Shown here one piece after another: positions 29,543 to 36,194 of a stretch of DNA of 36,614 nt; within the stretch, counting starts at the first letter, position 1, and the number at the start of each line of letters is the position of its first letter. The stretch covers positions 1 to 36,614 of IMG/VR virus record IMGVR_UViG_3300022836_000569, one strand, 5' to 3'. The DNA is from a virus. A program made the position numbers and the translations under genes. The notes beneath the pieces are model-generated. The model did not search any database and was not told where the DNA came from. It saw only the letters and a program-made list of their open reading frames with translations.

Positions 29543-30189
29543 CACGCTGCCGCCAGGTCGATCGGCACGGCCTTCCAGTCGGCCTGCTGATCGGCGCGGA
29601 TGTAGAAGCGGGCGTAGCTCTTGCTGCCGATCACCCGGATGGAGTCGCGGATGGCGTCCTGGGCGCGTCGCCACCGGGTGTCCTCGAAGGTGACGCGCAG
29701 CAGGCGGAACACCGCGTCGCGCGACACCTGGCCTTCCTTGTCGGCCGCGAACGCCTGGTCGACCAGGACGCGCAGCTCGGCGCGGGCATCCTCGGCCCAC
29801 TCGCCGATGCACTCGTCGATCAGCGTCCGTGCGACCTGCAGCTCGGGACCAAAGGTCAACCGGTCGGCGACCGAGATCTGCACCTTCAGAAGCCCGTCCA
29901 GGCTGGTGAAGGTGACGTTGCCTCGGCCCTTCGCGCCGCGCTTGGTGACCCCGTATTCTTCCTCGGCCAGGCTCATGTAGGACCCGGTGTCGGCGAAGAC
30001 ATGGCTCTTGAACCGACCGATCTGGTTGGCGAGGTCGACGGCGTAGCCGAGCACCTTGCGGACCATCTGGTCCTCCAGCAGTTCGACCGGACGCACGGAC
30101 GCCTCCGGCACGAACCGGCCCTTGGCGTCGATGAGGTAGCCGGCCGGCGGCTCAGCCGCGGGAATCGGCAGGGCGATCTGTTCGGTCAC
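29542..30189 (-). CDS. DUF3164 family early protein
   Basis: The 215-residue protein matches DUF3164, common in the early region of Mu-like phages: an opening AGYLIDAKGRFVPEASVRPVE, the helical VLGYAVDLANQIGRFKSHVFAD segment, a basic loop GVTKRGAKGRGNVTF and the DGLLKVQISVADRLTFGPEL strand-helix. The C-terminal helix has RRAQDAIRDSIRVIGSK. It begins at GTG 30189 with AGGAGG 6-7 bases upstream. Molecular role not established; proximity to A and B suggests involvement in replication or host takeover. Confidence 0.8.
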   Translation of the reverse strand: MTEQIALPIPAAEPPAGYLIDAKGRFVPEASVRPVELLEDQMVRKVLGYAVDLANQIGRFKSHVFADTGSYMSLAEEEYGVTKRGAKGRGNVTFTSLDGLLKVQISVADRLTFGPELQVARTLIDECIGEWAEDARAELRVLVDQAFAADKEGQVSRDAVFRLLRVTFEDTRWRRAQDAIRDSIRVIGSKSYARFYIRADQQADWKAVPIDLAAA

Positions 30190-30281
30190 ATGAACCTCCT
30201 CTCAAGGCAGGTTGAAAGCCGGGGAAACCACCAGCGCAGCTGCTGGCGGATCAGGTGCAGCAGGCCGCGGCGGCTACGCAC
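30186..30281 (-). CDS. 31-residue basic micro-ORF
   Basis: GTG 30281, with GGAGG 6 bases upstream, opens a frame encoding VRSRRGLLHLIRQQLRWWF and then PRLSTCLERRFM. It ends in ATGTGA overlapping the GTG of DUF3164. It overlaps the 3' end of the gene upstream by 8 bases. The product would be a strongly basic amphipathic helix. It may be a translated coupling leader. There is no homology to check by eye, so this stays tentative. Confidence 0.3.
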   Translation of the reverse strand: MRSRRGLLHLIRQQLRWWFPRLSTCLERRFM

Positions 30282-30537
30282 GGGCGGCCTCCATCAGGAT
30301 CGTGAAGGGATCGCCGAGGCCGCTGATCACGAGCAGCACCTCGCCGCTATCCGGGTCGAGATCGGCGATCGCCGACAGGGCGATGCCATCGCTGGTCCTC
30401 AGGGTGTAGATCCGGAAATGACCGCTCGGCCGGAACAGCTCGAACGTCGCCCGGTACCGGGTGTTGCTGCCCGGGGGGCAGAACTCGACAGGACTGTCGA
30501 GCGGCGGCCAGAAGGCGCCGATTTTGAGGTCGCTCAT
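30274..30537 (-). CDS. Small early protein of unknown function
   Basis: The 87-residue protein starts MSDLKIGAFWPPLDSPVEFC at ATG 30537 (ATGA overlap). It looks like an all-beta fold with strands TRYRATFELFR, HFRIYTLRTS and EVLLVISGLG. It is placed after the MuB gene and one further small gene. No family recognised. Confidence 0.6.
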   Translation of the reverse strand: MSDLKIGAFWPPLDSPVEFCPPGSNTRYRATFELFRPSGHFRIYTLRTSDGIALSAIADLDPDSGEVLLVISGLGDPFTILMEAARA

Positions 30538-30815
30538 GCCGCCGGCCCTCCCTGCGGGCCGGCCGGGCGGCGGTGGGGCTGGGCCGGGATCCGGCGGCGC
30601 CAGGCGTCGAGCGACACCACCGGATCGGCGGCGTCGTCGGACCCGACCACGCGCAGGCGGGCGCGGGTGCGGCGACGCTCCATGGCGTCGGCCAAGGTGG
30701 CGGCGTCCAGCAGCTCGGCGCAGCCACCCTCGTACAGCTGCATCGGGATCTCGCCGCCCTCGCGCAGGGCGGTAGTCCAGCGCTCGACCACGGAGCGGAC
30801 CTTGGATCCGATCAT
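30534..30815 (-). CDS. Small protein following muB
   Basis: The 93-residue protein starts MIGSKVRSVVERWTTALREG at ATG 30815, which overlaps the muB stop (ATGA). The first half is helical (MQLYEGGCAELLDAATLADA) and the second half is basic and Pro-rich, probably disordered. Translational coupling to muB suggests a part in transposition or early control. No family recognised. An upstream in-frame start inside muB is possible but unlikely. Confidence 0.6.
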   Translation of the reverse strand: MIGSKVRSVVERWTTALREGGEIPMQLYEGGCAELLDAATLADAMERRRTRARLRVVGSDDAADPVVSLDAWRRRIPAQPHRRPAGPQGGPAA

Positions 30816-31795
30816 CGGTCGGCTCCCAGGTTCCGCCACGCGGCCTGCAGATGCTCGACCGTGACCTTGTCGATGCCGCCGGCGTGCATGACGGCCCGGC
30901 GGACCGTCTTGGTGACCAGGCGCAGCGCGCCCGACTTCGACGCCAGCTCCTCCAGGAAACCGACGCAGTCGACACAGTCGACGCCCCAGGCGTCCGCCTG
31001 TGAGCGCACGTCGCCCCTGGTCGGGCGTGGGATGTAGCGACGGCCGCCGACCCGGCTGTAGACCTGGGCGTGATCGCCGGCGCGGCCGCCGCCGGCCATC
31101 CGGCCCGACACCGTCTCGTTGCCCATGAAGGCGATGCCGATGCCGGTGCTGTCATGAATACTCCGGATCTCGTCGAAGCATTTCACGTTGAGGTGCTGCG
31201 CTTCGTCGACGATCAGCAGGCCGTTGGTGTCACGCACCCGCTGCAGGATGGCCCGGTAGAGCGCGCGGGCGCCGGTGTAGGACATGTCCTTGATGCCGAC
31301 CGCATCCGCTATGTCCTGCAGCGCGATGACGACCGACGACGAGTGCGGCGCCATGGTGGCGAGCCACACCGACGCCCCGCTGGCGCGGTAGCGCTCGGCC
31401 GACTTCGTCTTGCCGACACCAGGGCCGCCGGTGATCGTCACGATGTCGCCGTCGGCTTGGGCCAGGGCCAGCGTCGCCATGATGTCCCGGGCGGTCGGGC
31501 CTTCGAACCACTCCGGCGCCGACGGGATCTGCAGGGCCGCCTGCAGGCGGCGATCGCGAGCCGTGAGCCAGCGCTCGATAGCGCCGTCGAGACCGGCGTT
31601 GTCGCCTTTGTACTTGCCCTTGAGCCACTGGTTCAGGGCGGGGCCGCTGAAGCCCATCTCCTTGGCCGCGGCGTTCTGCGACAGATCATCCGCATCCAGG
31701 GCGGCCTGGACGCGCTGGCGCAGATCGTCGCCCGGCGCAGCCGACACCAGGTCGGCAGCGGGTTCCGGGATATGCGTGTTCCTGATATCGTCCAC
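30812..31795 (-). CDS. B: MuB-like transposition target ATPase
   Basis: The 327-residue protein has an N-terminal helix-turn-helix (about 38-60, LSQNAAAKEMGFSGPALNQW) and an AAA+ domain with GGPGVGKT (123-130) and Walker B LLIVDEAQ (193-200). This is the MuB architecture. MuB polymerises on target DNA, delivers it to the MuA transpososome and gives target immunity. The C-terminal part (GGIDKVTVEHLQAAWRNLGA) is a helical DNA-binding tail. It starts with GTG 31795, supported by GGAGGT 6 bases upstream. It lies 64 bases after the transposase gene. Confidence 0.9.
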   Translation of the reverse strand: MDDIRNTHIPEPAADLVSAAPGDDLRQRVQAALDADDLSQNAAAKEMGFSGPALNQWLKGKYKGDNAGLDGAIERWLTARDRRLQAALQIPSAPEWFEGPTARDIMATLALAQADGDIVTITGGPGVGKTKSAERYRASGASVWLATMAPHSSSVVIALQDIADAVGIKDMSYTGARALYRAILQRVRDTNGLLIVDEAQHLNVKCFDEIRSIHDSTGIGIAFMGNETVSGRMAGGGRAGDHAQVYSRVGGRRYIPRPTRGDVRSQADAWGVDCVDCVGFLEELASKSGALRLVTKTVRRAVMHAGGIDKVTVEHLQAAWRNLGADR

Positions 31796-31815
31796 GTTCT
31801 ACCTCCATCGTTACC

Positions 31816-31845
31816 GGCCGGTGGGCGTTGCCGCGCCCGCCGGCC
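31816..31845. promoter_or_regulatory. Strong stem-loop between the transposase and MuB genes
   Basis: GGCCGGTGGGCG (31816-31827) and CGCCCGCCGGCC (31834-31845) form a 12-bp arm with one wobble pair and a 6-base loop. It fills most of the 64-base A-B gap, which is the widest gap in the early operon. There is no T-run, so it is more likely an RNA-processing or attenuation structure, or a protein site, than a full terminator. It could lower B relative to A. Confidence 0.45.
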
Positions 31846-31859
31846 ACTTCACGCCGCCG

Positions 31860-33830
31860 TCACAGACGGCTGCGATTCCTCGTGGCCGCGTAGGCCAGGA
31901 CGTTGTTCACCAAGTCTTCCGGCATCGCGTGCGGGTCCTGCTCGGGTAGCCCACGCGGCTCGACCTTCACCGCCGCATTCCCATCGAAGCGGTGCGGGCG
32001 GATGACCCTTGTTTCTGGGGTTGGCGGTGCCGGCAGATCGGGCTGGCGACGGGCGACGGCGGCGGCGTCGAGGATCCCCTCGGCTGCCTCCAGGTCGCGG
32101 GTGGCGCGCCGCTTCGCCGACAGTGCCCGCGCAGTTTTCTTGGCGCCGTCCCGGTCGTTCCAACCCACGTCGGCGATGCACTCGGCCTGGCCGACATAGG
32201 CGCCGTCGAGGCGGTAGACGTGCAGGGGATCGTGCAGCCGGTCGGGGTCGAAGCGCACCGCGACCTTCTTGCCGCGGTGCCGCAGCAGGGCGTCGCTCCA
32301 GTAGCGGTTGCCGTACAGCTCGATCAGGCCGCTTTCTTGATGGCAGCGCACGCCCTCGGCCGACAGCAGCAGCATCCGGCGCACGGGCTCGTCGGCCGCG
32401 GTCAACCGACGGATCGGCGCGGTGGCGTAGCCCTCGGCGAAGATCTCGTCGTAGCTCTGGCCCTTGGCCACCAGGCCGTTGCGGTCGGTCCGGCGGTTGA
32501 ACCGGATGATCTCGCGTTCGCAGACCGCCAGCAGGACGTCCATGGAGACGGCCCGGGCGCCGTAGTTGGCCGGCTTGTTCTGGGTGTTGTGGCCGGTGTA
32601 GGCGCCCTCGCACTCGGGCGCCCGGCTGATGTAACGGCTCAGGTCGCCGAAGGCGCGCTCGATCAGCTTGGCCTGGCCGTGGGCCGGTTTGGTGAACCGC
32701 ACCTCGACGCCGACCGCCGTGAACGCGCCCAGGAAGTCGTCGTCCTTGATCTTGCCGCGATGCCGGAACCGGCTGCCGGCGGTGTTTTCCTTGGCCGCCG
32801 CGGCCATGGTGTTGTCGGAATAGATGACCTCCGGCAGGCCGTAGGTATCGGCGACGTCGCCGAAGGTCAGGCGGAAACCCTCGGCGGTCTCGGCCCGGTC
32901 CAGTCGCCAGCCGACGATCTTGCCCGACCGCAGGTCCTGGAAGGCGATCAGGAATGCTCGCTCCGTCTTGGCGCCGTCCGGCCACTTCACGAACACGTCG
33001 AGCTTGTGACCGTCGTAGTTCAGCGCCTCCATGACGTGGAACACGGTCCGGTCGCGGCGCTGCGGCGGGATCATCCGGTCGAGGGCGTCGACTCCCTTCC
33101 GGCGCAGGACCACCAGGCTCGGATCCATCTGCTTGACGCGGCGGATCAGGGTGTCGAGGGACGGGATCGTCCAGCCGTTCTCGGCGGCTGCATCCTGGAG
33201 CCGCTGGTAGCACTCGGCCGGCAATGGTTGGCTCTGGCGCAGGTAGTCGCCCTTGAACTGTTCCCAGGCTTCCGGCGTGATCTCGGCGGTCGCCGTGCGG
33301 CCGGCGTAGTGCGGCGCCAGGTGCGGCAGCCAGTCCCGGCGATCGACGCCGCGGACCTCGCCCAGCCAGTTGAAGATGCTGGCGGCACTCTTGCGGATCT
33401 CACCGGCGACGGCCGCGACGGCCGCCGACCTAGTCATCCCGCCGACCTCGAGTTGCGCGACCTTCAGCAGGGCGTCCAGCTTGGCCTTCGCGCGGGCTTT
33501 CGTCTTGTCGGGCAGGGACTCGTAGCGGTCCCAGGCGGCGCGGCGGTCGGCCTCGTGCCGGGCAATCTCCGGTGACGCGTCCTCGGCCGGTGCCGCCTCG
33601 CGGACCGCGAGCCGCATCAGTCGGGCCTGGGCGGCGCTCGGCAATAGGCTGTAGTGGTACTCCCAGCCGCCGCCTTGGCCCTCCCGCTGCCGCGCCAGCG
33701 GGTCGCCGGCGAGGTCGACCGAACACCGCCAATCGTCGCGGCGGATCACCTTGTAGAGGTTGTCCAGGCCCTTCGGCAGACCGGGGAGGCCCAGCTCGGC
33801 GAGCCGTTGCGGGGTCAACCAGGTCTCCAT
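31860..33830 (-). CDS. A: MuA-family DDE transposase
   Basis: The 656-residue protein has the MuA layout. An N-terminal winged-helix-like end-binding region (about 1-75) has METWLTPQRLAELGLPGLPK and WEYHYSLL. Further DNA-binding helices follow (PEAWEQFKGDYLRQS and SLDTLIRRVKQMDP). The RNase H-like catalytic core carries D273 (NYDGHK), D339 (SDNT) and E391 (GQAKLIERAFG), matching Mu A D269, D336 and E392. The beta-barrel and C-terminal regions contain YGNRYWSDALLRHRGKKVAV and a YRLDGAYVGQAECIADVGWND segment. It catalyses end cleavage and strand transfer for replicative transposition. The ATG overlaps the gene upstream (TGATG). The core looks intact. Confidence 0.95.
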   Translation of the reverse strand: METWLTPQRLAELGLPGLPKGLDNLYKVIRRDDWRCSVDLAGDPLARQREGQGGGWEYHYSLLPSAAQARLMRLAVREAAPAEDASPEIARHEADRRAAWDRYESLPDKTKARAKAKLDALLKVAQLEVGGMTRSAAVAAVAGEIRKSAASIFNWLGEVRGVDRRDWLPHLAPHYAGRTATAEITPEAWEQFKGDYLRQSQPLPAECYQRLQDAAAENGWTIPSLDTLIRRVKQMDPSLVVLRRKGVDALDRMIPPQRRDRTVFHVMEALNYDGHKLDVFVKWPDGAKTERAFLIAFQDLRSGKIVGWRLDRAETAEGFRLTFGDVADTYGLPEVIYSDNTMAAAAKENTAGSRFRHRGKIKDDDFLGAFTAVGVEVRFTKPAHGQAKLIERAFGDLSRYISRAPECEGAYTGHNTQNKPANYGARAVSMDVLLAVCEREIIRFNRRTDRNGLVAKGQSYDEIFAEGYATAPIRRLTAADEPVRRMLLLSAEGVRCHQESGLIELYGNRYWSDALLRHRGKKVAVRFDPDRLHDPLHVYRLDGAYVGQAECIADVGWNDRDGAKKTARALSAKRRATRDLEAAEGILDAAAVARRQPDLPAPPTPETRVIRPHRFDGNAAVKVEPRGLPEQDPHAMPEDLVNNVLAYAATRNRSRL

Positions 33831-34321
33831 CAGTAGCCCCGCCAGATGCGGTCTTTGCGATCTGCCGTCCGCTCGGCTTCCTCCGCCTCGCGGCGCAGTT
33901 CCTTTGCGCGGTCGCGCTCGATCGCGCTCTCGATCGCCGGGACGTACTTGGCGTGAACCAGGGCACCGCCGACGGCCTGGGCGCCGATGTCGAGAAGGTC
34001 GAGCCGACCGACGGCGTGACAGAGCGCCACCAGCCGGACGAACGTGATGTTGTGGTCGTCGCGGGCCTGCGAGGCGTAGGCGTTGAGGGTGTGGACCGGC
34101 ACCCGCTCGCCCAGGAAATCAGTCATCCGCCGGGCGACCTCGTCGCGGGGAAGGTCGCAATCGCGCAGCGCGTCGGCGACCGCCAAGCTGATCCGATCCG
34201 CCAGGCCGCGTCCGTTCGGCTTGGTCTCCGTCGGGATGTCGACACCGGCCGGCGCGGCCGGGACCCGCGGTTGCCAGTCGAACAGGTTCATCGTGGCGGT
34301 GTCGGACCGGGCCTTGGCCAT
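33830..34321 (-). CDS. Helix-turn-helix-like early protein upstream of the transposase
   Basis: The 163-residue protein has a central helical domain (about 38-110) with RISLAVADALRDCDLPRDEV, then MTDFLGERVPVHTLNAYAS and FVRLVALCHAVGR, arranged like an XRE-type or transposition-regulator HTH. The C-terminal end is a charged helix (ERDRAKELRREAEEAERTA). It lies between the parB-like and transposase genes with overlaps on both sides. It is common in this position in related phages as far as I recall, but has no established function. Confidence 0.65.
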   Translation of the reverse strand: MAKARSDTATMNLFDWQPRVPAAPAGVDIPTETKPNGRGLADRISLAVADALRDCDLPRDEVARRMTDFLGERVPVHTLNAYASQARDDHNITFVRLVALCHAVGRLDLLDIGAQAVGGALVHAKYVPAIESAIERDRAKELRREAEEAERTADRKDRIWRGY

Positions 34322-35235
34322 CAGGCGGCGCCCTCCAGCTTGTCGCCGGCGAGCCGCCCGCCGAGCAGCTCGTCCAGGTCGCCGCGCTCGTGCAGAGTGG
34401 CTAGGAACTGCCGCCGCGCGCGCTTGCCGCCGCGCCCCCAGGCGTCCAGGAGGCGCTGGTAGCCCTTGTCGTCGGCCGACGCCGCCTTCGCGGGCTTTCC
34501 GGCCAGCTGCGCTATCGCGGCCTTGACCTTCAGCGGGGTCTCCGAGCGCTCGACTAAGTCGAGCGCCTTGACCTGGTCGGCCGGCGGTAGCCTGGAGAGG
34601 GCGATCAGCTGGCTCTGGTCTTTGGCCAATGGCGACCCGCCCAGGCGCGACCGGGCGGCCGGCGCCAGACGCTCGTACATGCCGATGGAGCGGCGGATGG
34701 TGCGGGCAGTGTAACCCGCTGCCAGGGCGGTCTTTTCAGCAAACGACACGATGTCGTTTGTTGATGTCTGCCAAACGGACATCGTGTCCGTTTGCCTCGG
34801 CTTCCCTCCGGTGTGCTGGTTACCGCGATCACCGCCGCGCTTCGACTCAGGGTGCAGCGCCTGCCAGATCGTCTTGCGCTCTGTCAGGAAGCGGCCGCGG
34901 TCGAACGGGTTCAGCTCGTGGCGGTAGAGGTTCTCGTCGATCTCGCGCAGGCGGGCCTGCAGCTCGTCGATCTCGACCACAAAGGCCTCGATCTCGGAGT
35001 GCCCGACCAGCCCGACGGCGACGTAGCGGTGACCACCCGCGACCAGCTTAAAGCGGCCACCGTCGATCGGCCGGACCTCGATAGGCGTCGTCTGGCCGAT
35101 TTCGCGGATGCTCTCCGCCAGCATCCGGACATGATCGTTGGCGACGACCCGAAGTCGGTCGCCGAGGTCGATCTGGCTCAGCGGTATGGACTGAGCGGTC
35201 CGAGCACTGCCAAGGCTGGGTCGCACCTTTGTCAT
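34321..35235 (-). CDS. ParB/Spo0J-like nuclease-fold DNA-binding protein
   Basis: The 304-residue protein begins MTKVRPSLGSARTAQSIPLS and has the ParB N-terminal domain: IREIGQTTPIEVRPI, the GGHRY box (67-71) and the ENLYRHELNPFDRGRFL motif that follows it in ParB proteins. A helix-turn-helix follows (about residues 165-215, AALAAGYTARTIRRSIGMYERL). Mu lacks this gene; it occurs in alphaproteobacterial Mu-like phages as far as I recall. Roles could be CTP-dependent clamp loading at specific sites, early regulation or prophage maintenance. Two perfect palindromes inside the gene (34740-34760 and 34772-34794) may be its own binding sites. ATG 35235 overlaps the ner stop. Confidence 0.8.
   Translation of the reverse strand: MTKVRPSLGSARTAQSIPLSQIDLGDRLRVVANDHVRMLAESIREIGQTTPIEVRPIDGGRFKLVAGGHRYVAVGLVGHSEIEAFVVEIDELQARLREIDENLYRHELNPFDRGRFLTERKTIWQALHPESKRGGDRGNQHTGGKPRQTDTMSVWQTSTNDIVSFAEKTALAAGYTARTIRRSIGMYERLAPAARSRLGGSPLAKDQSQLIALSRLPPADQVKALDLVERSETPLKVKAAIAQLAGKPAKAASADDKGYQRLLDAWGRGGKRARRQFLATLHERGDLDELLGGRLAGDKLEGAA
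34740..34760. repeat. Perfect palindrome 1 inside the parB-like gene
   Basis: CAAACGACA (34740-34748) and TGTCGTTTG (34752-34760) are exact inverted arms around a 3-base centre (CGA). It is one of a pair with 34772-34794, centred 33 bp apart (34750 and 34783). It is the palindrome nearer the 3' end of the gene. Candidate parS-like site. Confidence 0.75.
34772..34794. repeat. Perfect palindrome 2 inside the parB-like gene
   Basis: CAAACGGACA (34772-34781) and TGTCCGTTTG (34785-34794) are exact 10-bp arms around TCG. It is nearly identical to palindrome 1 apart from one inserted base pair per arm. Both share the outer CAAACG/CGTTTG blocks and inner ACA/TGT. The 11-base spacer between the two places them on about the same helix face. 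Confidence 0.75.
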
Positions 35236-35534
35236 GCGGCTGCCGCCTTTTGGCGGTGACTCGCGCAAATCTGCCTTCTAGAGTCGCCGTCGGAACGCGA
35301 AGTTGAGTGACGGTTGCCATCGGCGTCGTACCAATCGGGCCAGATCTCGTGGACCTCTTTGCCCAGGGCGGCGGCGATGATCCGGTTGCCGCGGGGAATA
35401 GGTCGCCGCAGGCAGCTCCGAAGTACTGCACCGGTGACGCCACGCTTGCCGGCGAGGGCCTCCAAAGTGCCGTGGTCCTTGCAGACTCGGGCCTTGACGT
35501 CCTCGGCGTGCCAGTTGGTGGGAGCCTTCGCCAT
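35232..35534 (-). CDS. ner: Ner-like early regulator
   Basis: The 100-residue protein matches the Ner/Nlp family over residues about 7-73: NWHAEDVKARVCKDHGTLEA, then GVTGAVLRSCLRRPIPRGNR and the conserved IIAAALGKEVHEIWPDWYD. This is a lambda-Cro-like helical DNA-binding fold. In Mu, Ner turns off both the early and repressor promoters after infection. It is the first gene of the leftward early operon, facing the repressor across a 184-base operator region. ATG 35534 has GGAACGG upstream as a moderate ribosome site. Confidence 0.85.
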   Translation of the reverse strand: MAKAPTNWHAEDVKARVCKDHGTLEALAGKRGVTGAVLRSCLRRPIPRGNRIIAAALGKEVHEIWPDWYDADGNRHSTSRSDGDSRRQICASHRQKAAAA

Positions 35535-35589
35535 CTACCGTTCCGCTAGTTTGGCCGGCCGATACGCCGGCTTTATTCGGGGGGCGCTG

Positions 35590-35622
35590 GTTACGTTCGT
35601 GACTGCTAGTTACGAACGTAAC
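35590..35622. promoter_or_regulatory. Pair of operator-like dyads, GTTACG-N2-CGT(A/G)AC
   Basis: GTTACG-TT-CGTGAC (35590-35603) and GTTACG-AA-CGTAAC (35609-35622) are two 14-bp dyads 19 bp apart centre to centre; as a pair, GTTACGTTCGT and ACGAACGTAAC (35612-35622) also form a perfect 11-bp inverted repeat. They lie on the ner side of the divergent region. They are the likely binding sites for Ner or the c repressor and may serve as the transpositional enhancer, as operators do in Mu. Confidence 0.65.
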
Positions 35623-35647
35623 TTGAATGTTAGGTGGCAAATATGCG

Positions 35648-35674
35648 AGATGCAATATCAAATGTGCTGCATCT
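35648..35674. promoter_or_regulatory. AGATGCA-N13-TGCATCT inverted repeat near the repressor gene
   Basis: Exact 7-bp arms (35648-35654 and 35668-35674) flank a 13-base AT-rich spacer, 45 bases before the repressor ATG. The arm sequence differs from the GTTACG-type dyads, so it may be for a different protein (for example repressor versus Ner). Confidence 0.45.
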
Positions 35675-35718
35675 AGTTCTAGCTTTGAGATCTCCGGGGG
35701 GGAAACCGGAGGGGCGTC

Positions 35719-36156
35719 ATGCCTGACGAATCAGAATCGCAGGACAGCCGCTCTCAAGCTGCCTTCGGCCAGCGCCTGAGAGCGGCATATGACCGACTAG
35801 GGGGTCAGCAGGCGGTTGCCGAGCGGCTGGGTGTTGCCAAAGGAACGCCCGGCCGATGGGCGCGCGGCGAGTCCAGGATGTTGCTAGAGGATGCTGCCCG
35901 GCTATGTGACGCGGCCGACGTGAGCCTCGAATGGCTAATGTATGGCGGTCCGGTCCGCCCCCGGGGCGGCCAATGGGTCGAGGCCGGATCAGTCTATGAC
36001 GCGGCCGAACTGATTCTGGAGGTGACCAAAGCGCTGGGGCAGCCGGTCGATCCGGCGCGGCTCGCCAAGACGATCCAGGACCGCGCGGTTGCACTCACCG
36101 CAGAGCGACACCCGCAAGGCGAGGGCGAGGGATTGACGAAAACAACCAACCAGTGA
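35719..36156 (+). CDS. c: C-type repressor, XRE-family helix-turn-helix
   Basis: The 145-residue rightward protein has an XRE-type HTH at residues about 15-75: AFGQRLRAAYDRLGGQQAVA, then GVAKGTPGRWARGESRMLLE and a third segment AARLCDAADVSLEWLMYGG. The C-terminal 70 residues have one helix (YDAAELILEVTKALGQPVD) and a charged, disordered end. It is divergent to ner, as expected for a lysogeny repressor; Mu c itself has a different fold, so equivalence is by position. The ATG at 35719 has GGAGGGG about 5 bases upstream. No RecA-cleavage motif or peptidase domain is visible. Confidence 0.8.
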   Translation: MPDESESQDSRSQAAFGQRLRAAYDRLGGQQAVAERLGVAKGTPGRWARGESRMLLEDAARLCDAADVSLEWLMYGGPVRPRGGQWVEAGSVYDAAELILEVTKALGQPVDPARLAKTIQDRAVALTAERHPQGEGEGLTKTTNQ

Positions 36157-36194
36157 AAATGATGGTTCACCGGGATTGAAGGGCGGTTTAGGGA

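Larger units (their letters stand above)
35535..35718. promoter_or_regulatory. Divergent c/ner control region
   Basis: The 184-base gap between the leftward ner and rightward repressor genes carries two quasi-palindromic 14-bp sites at 35590-35622 and a wider inverted repeat at 35648-35674. It is visibly richer in A and T than the rest of the window. It must contain both the early promoter and the repressor promoter, and corresponds to the Mu O1-O3/enhancer region. I could not assign promoter boxes with confidence. Confidence 0.7.

Noticed and set aside
31849-33213. 454-codon leftward frame overlapping the transposase gene
   Set aside because: Out of phase with the transposase, which has its full DDE triad; the frame is Arg/Pro/Gly-rich noise.
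34740-34794. CRISPR-like array or transposon end repeats
   Set aside because: Only two palindromic units, inside a coding sequence, with an 11-base spacer; no array or mobile element structure.
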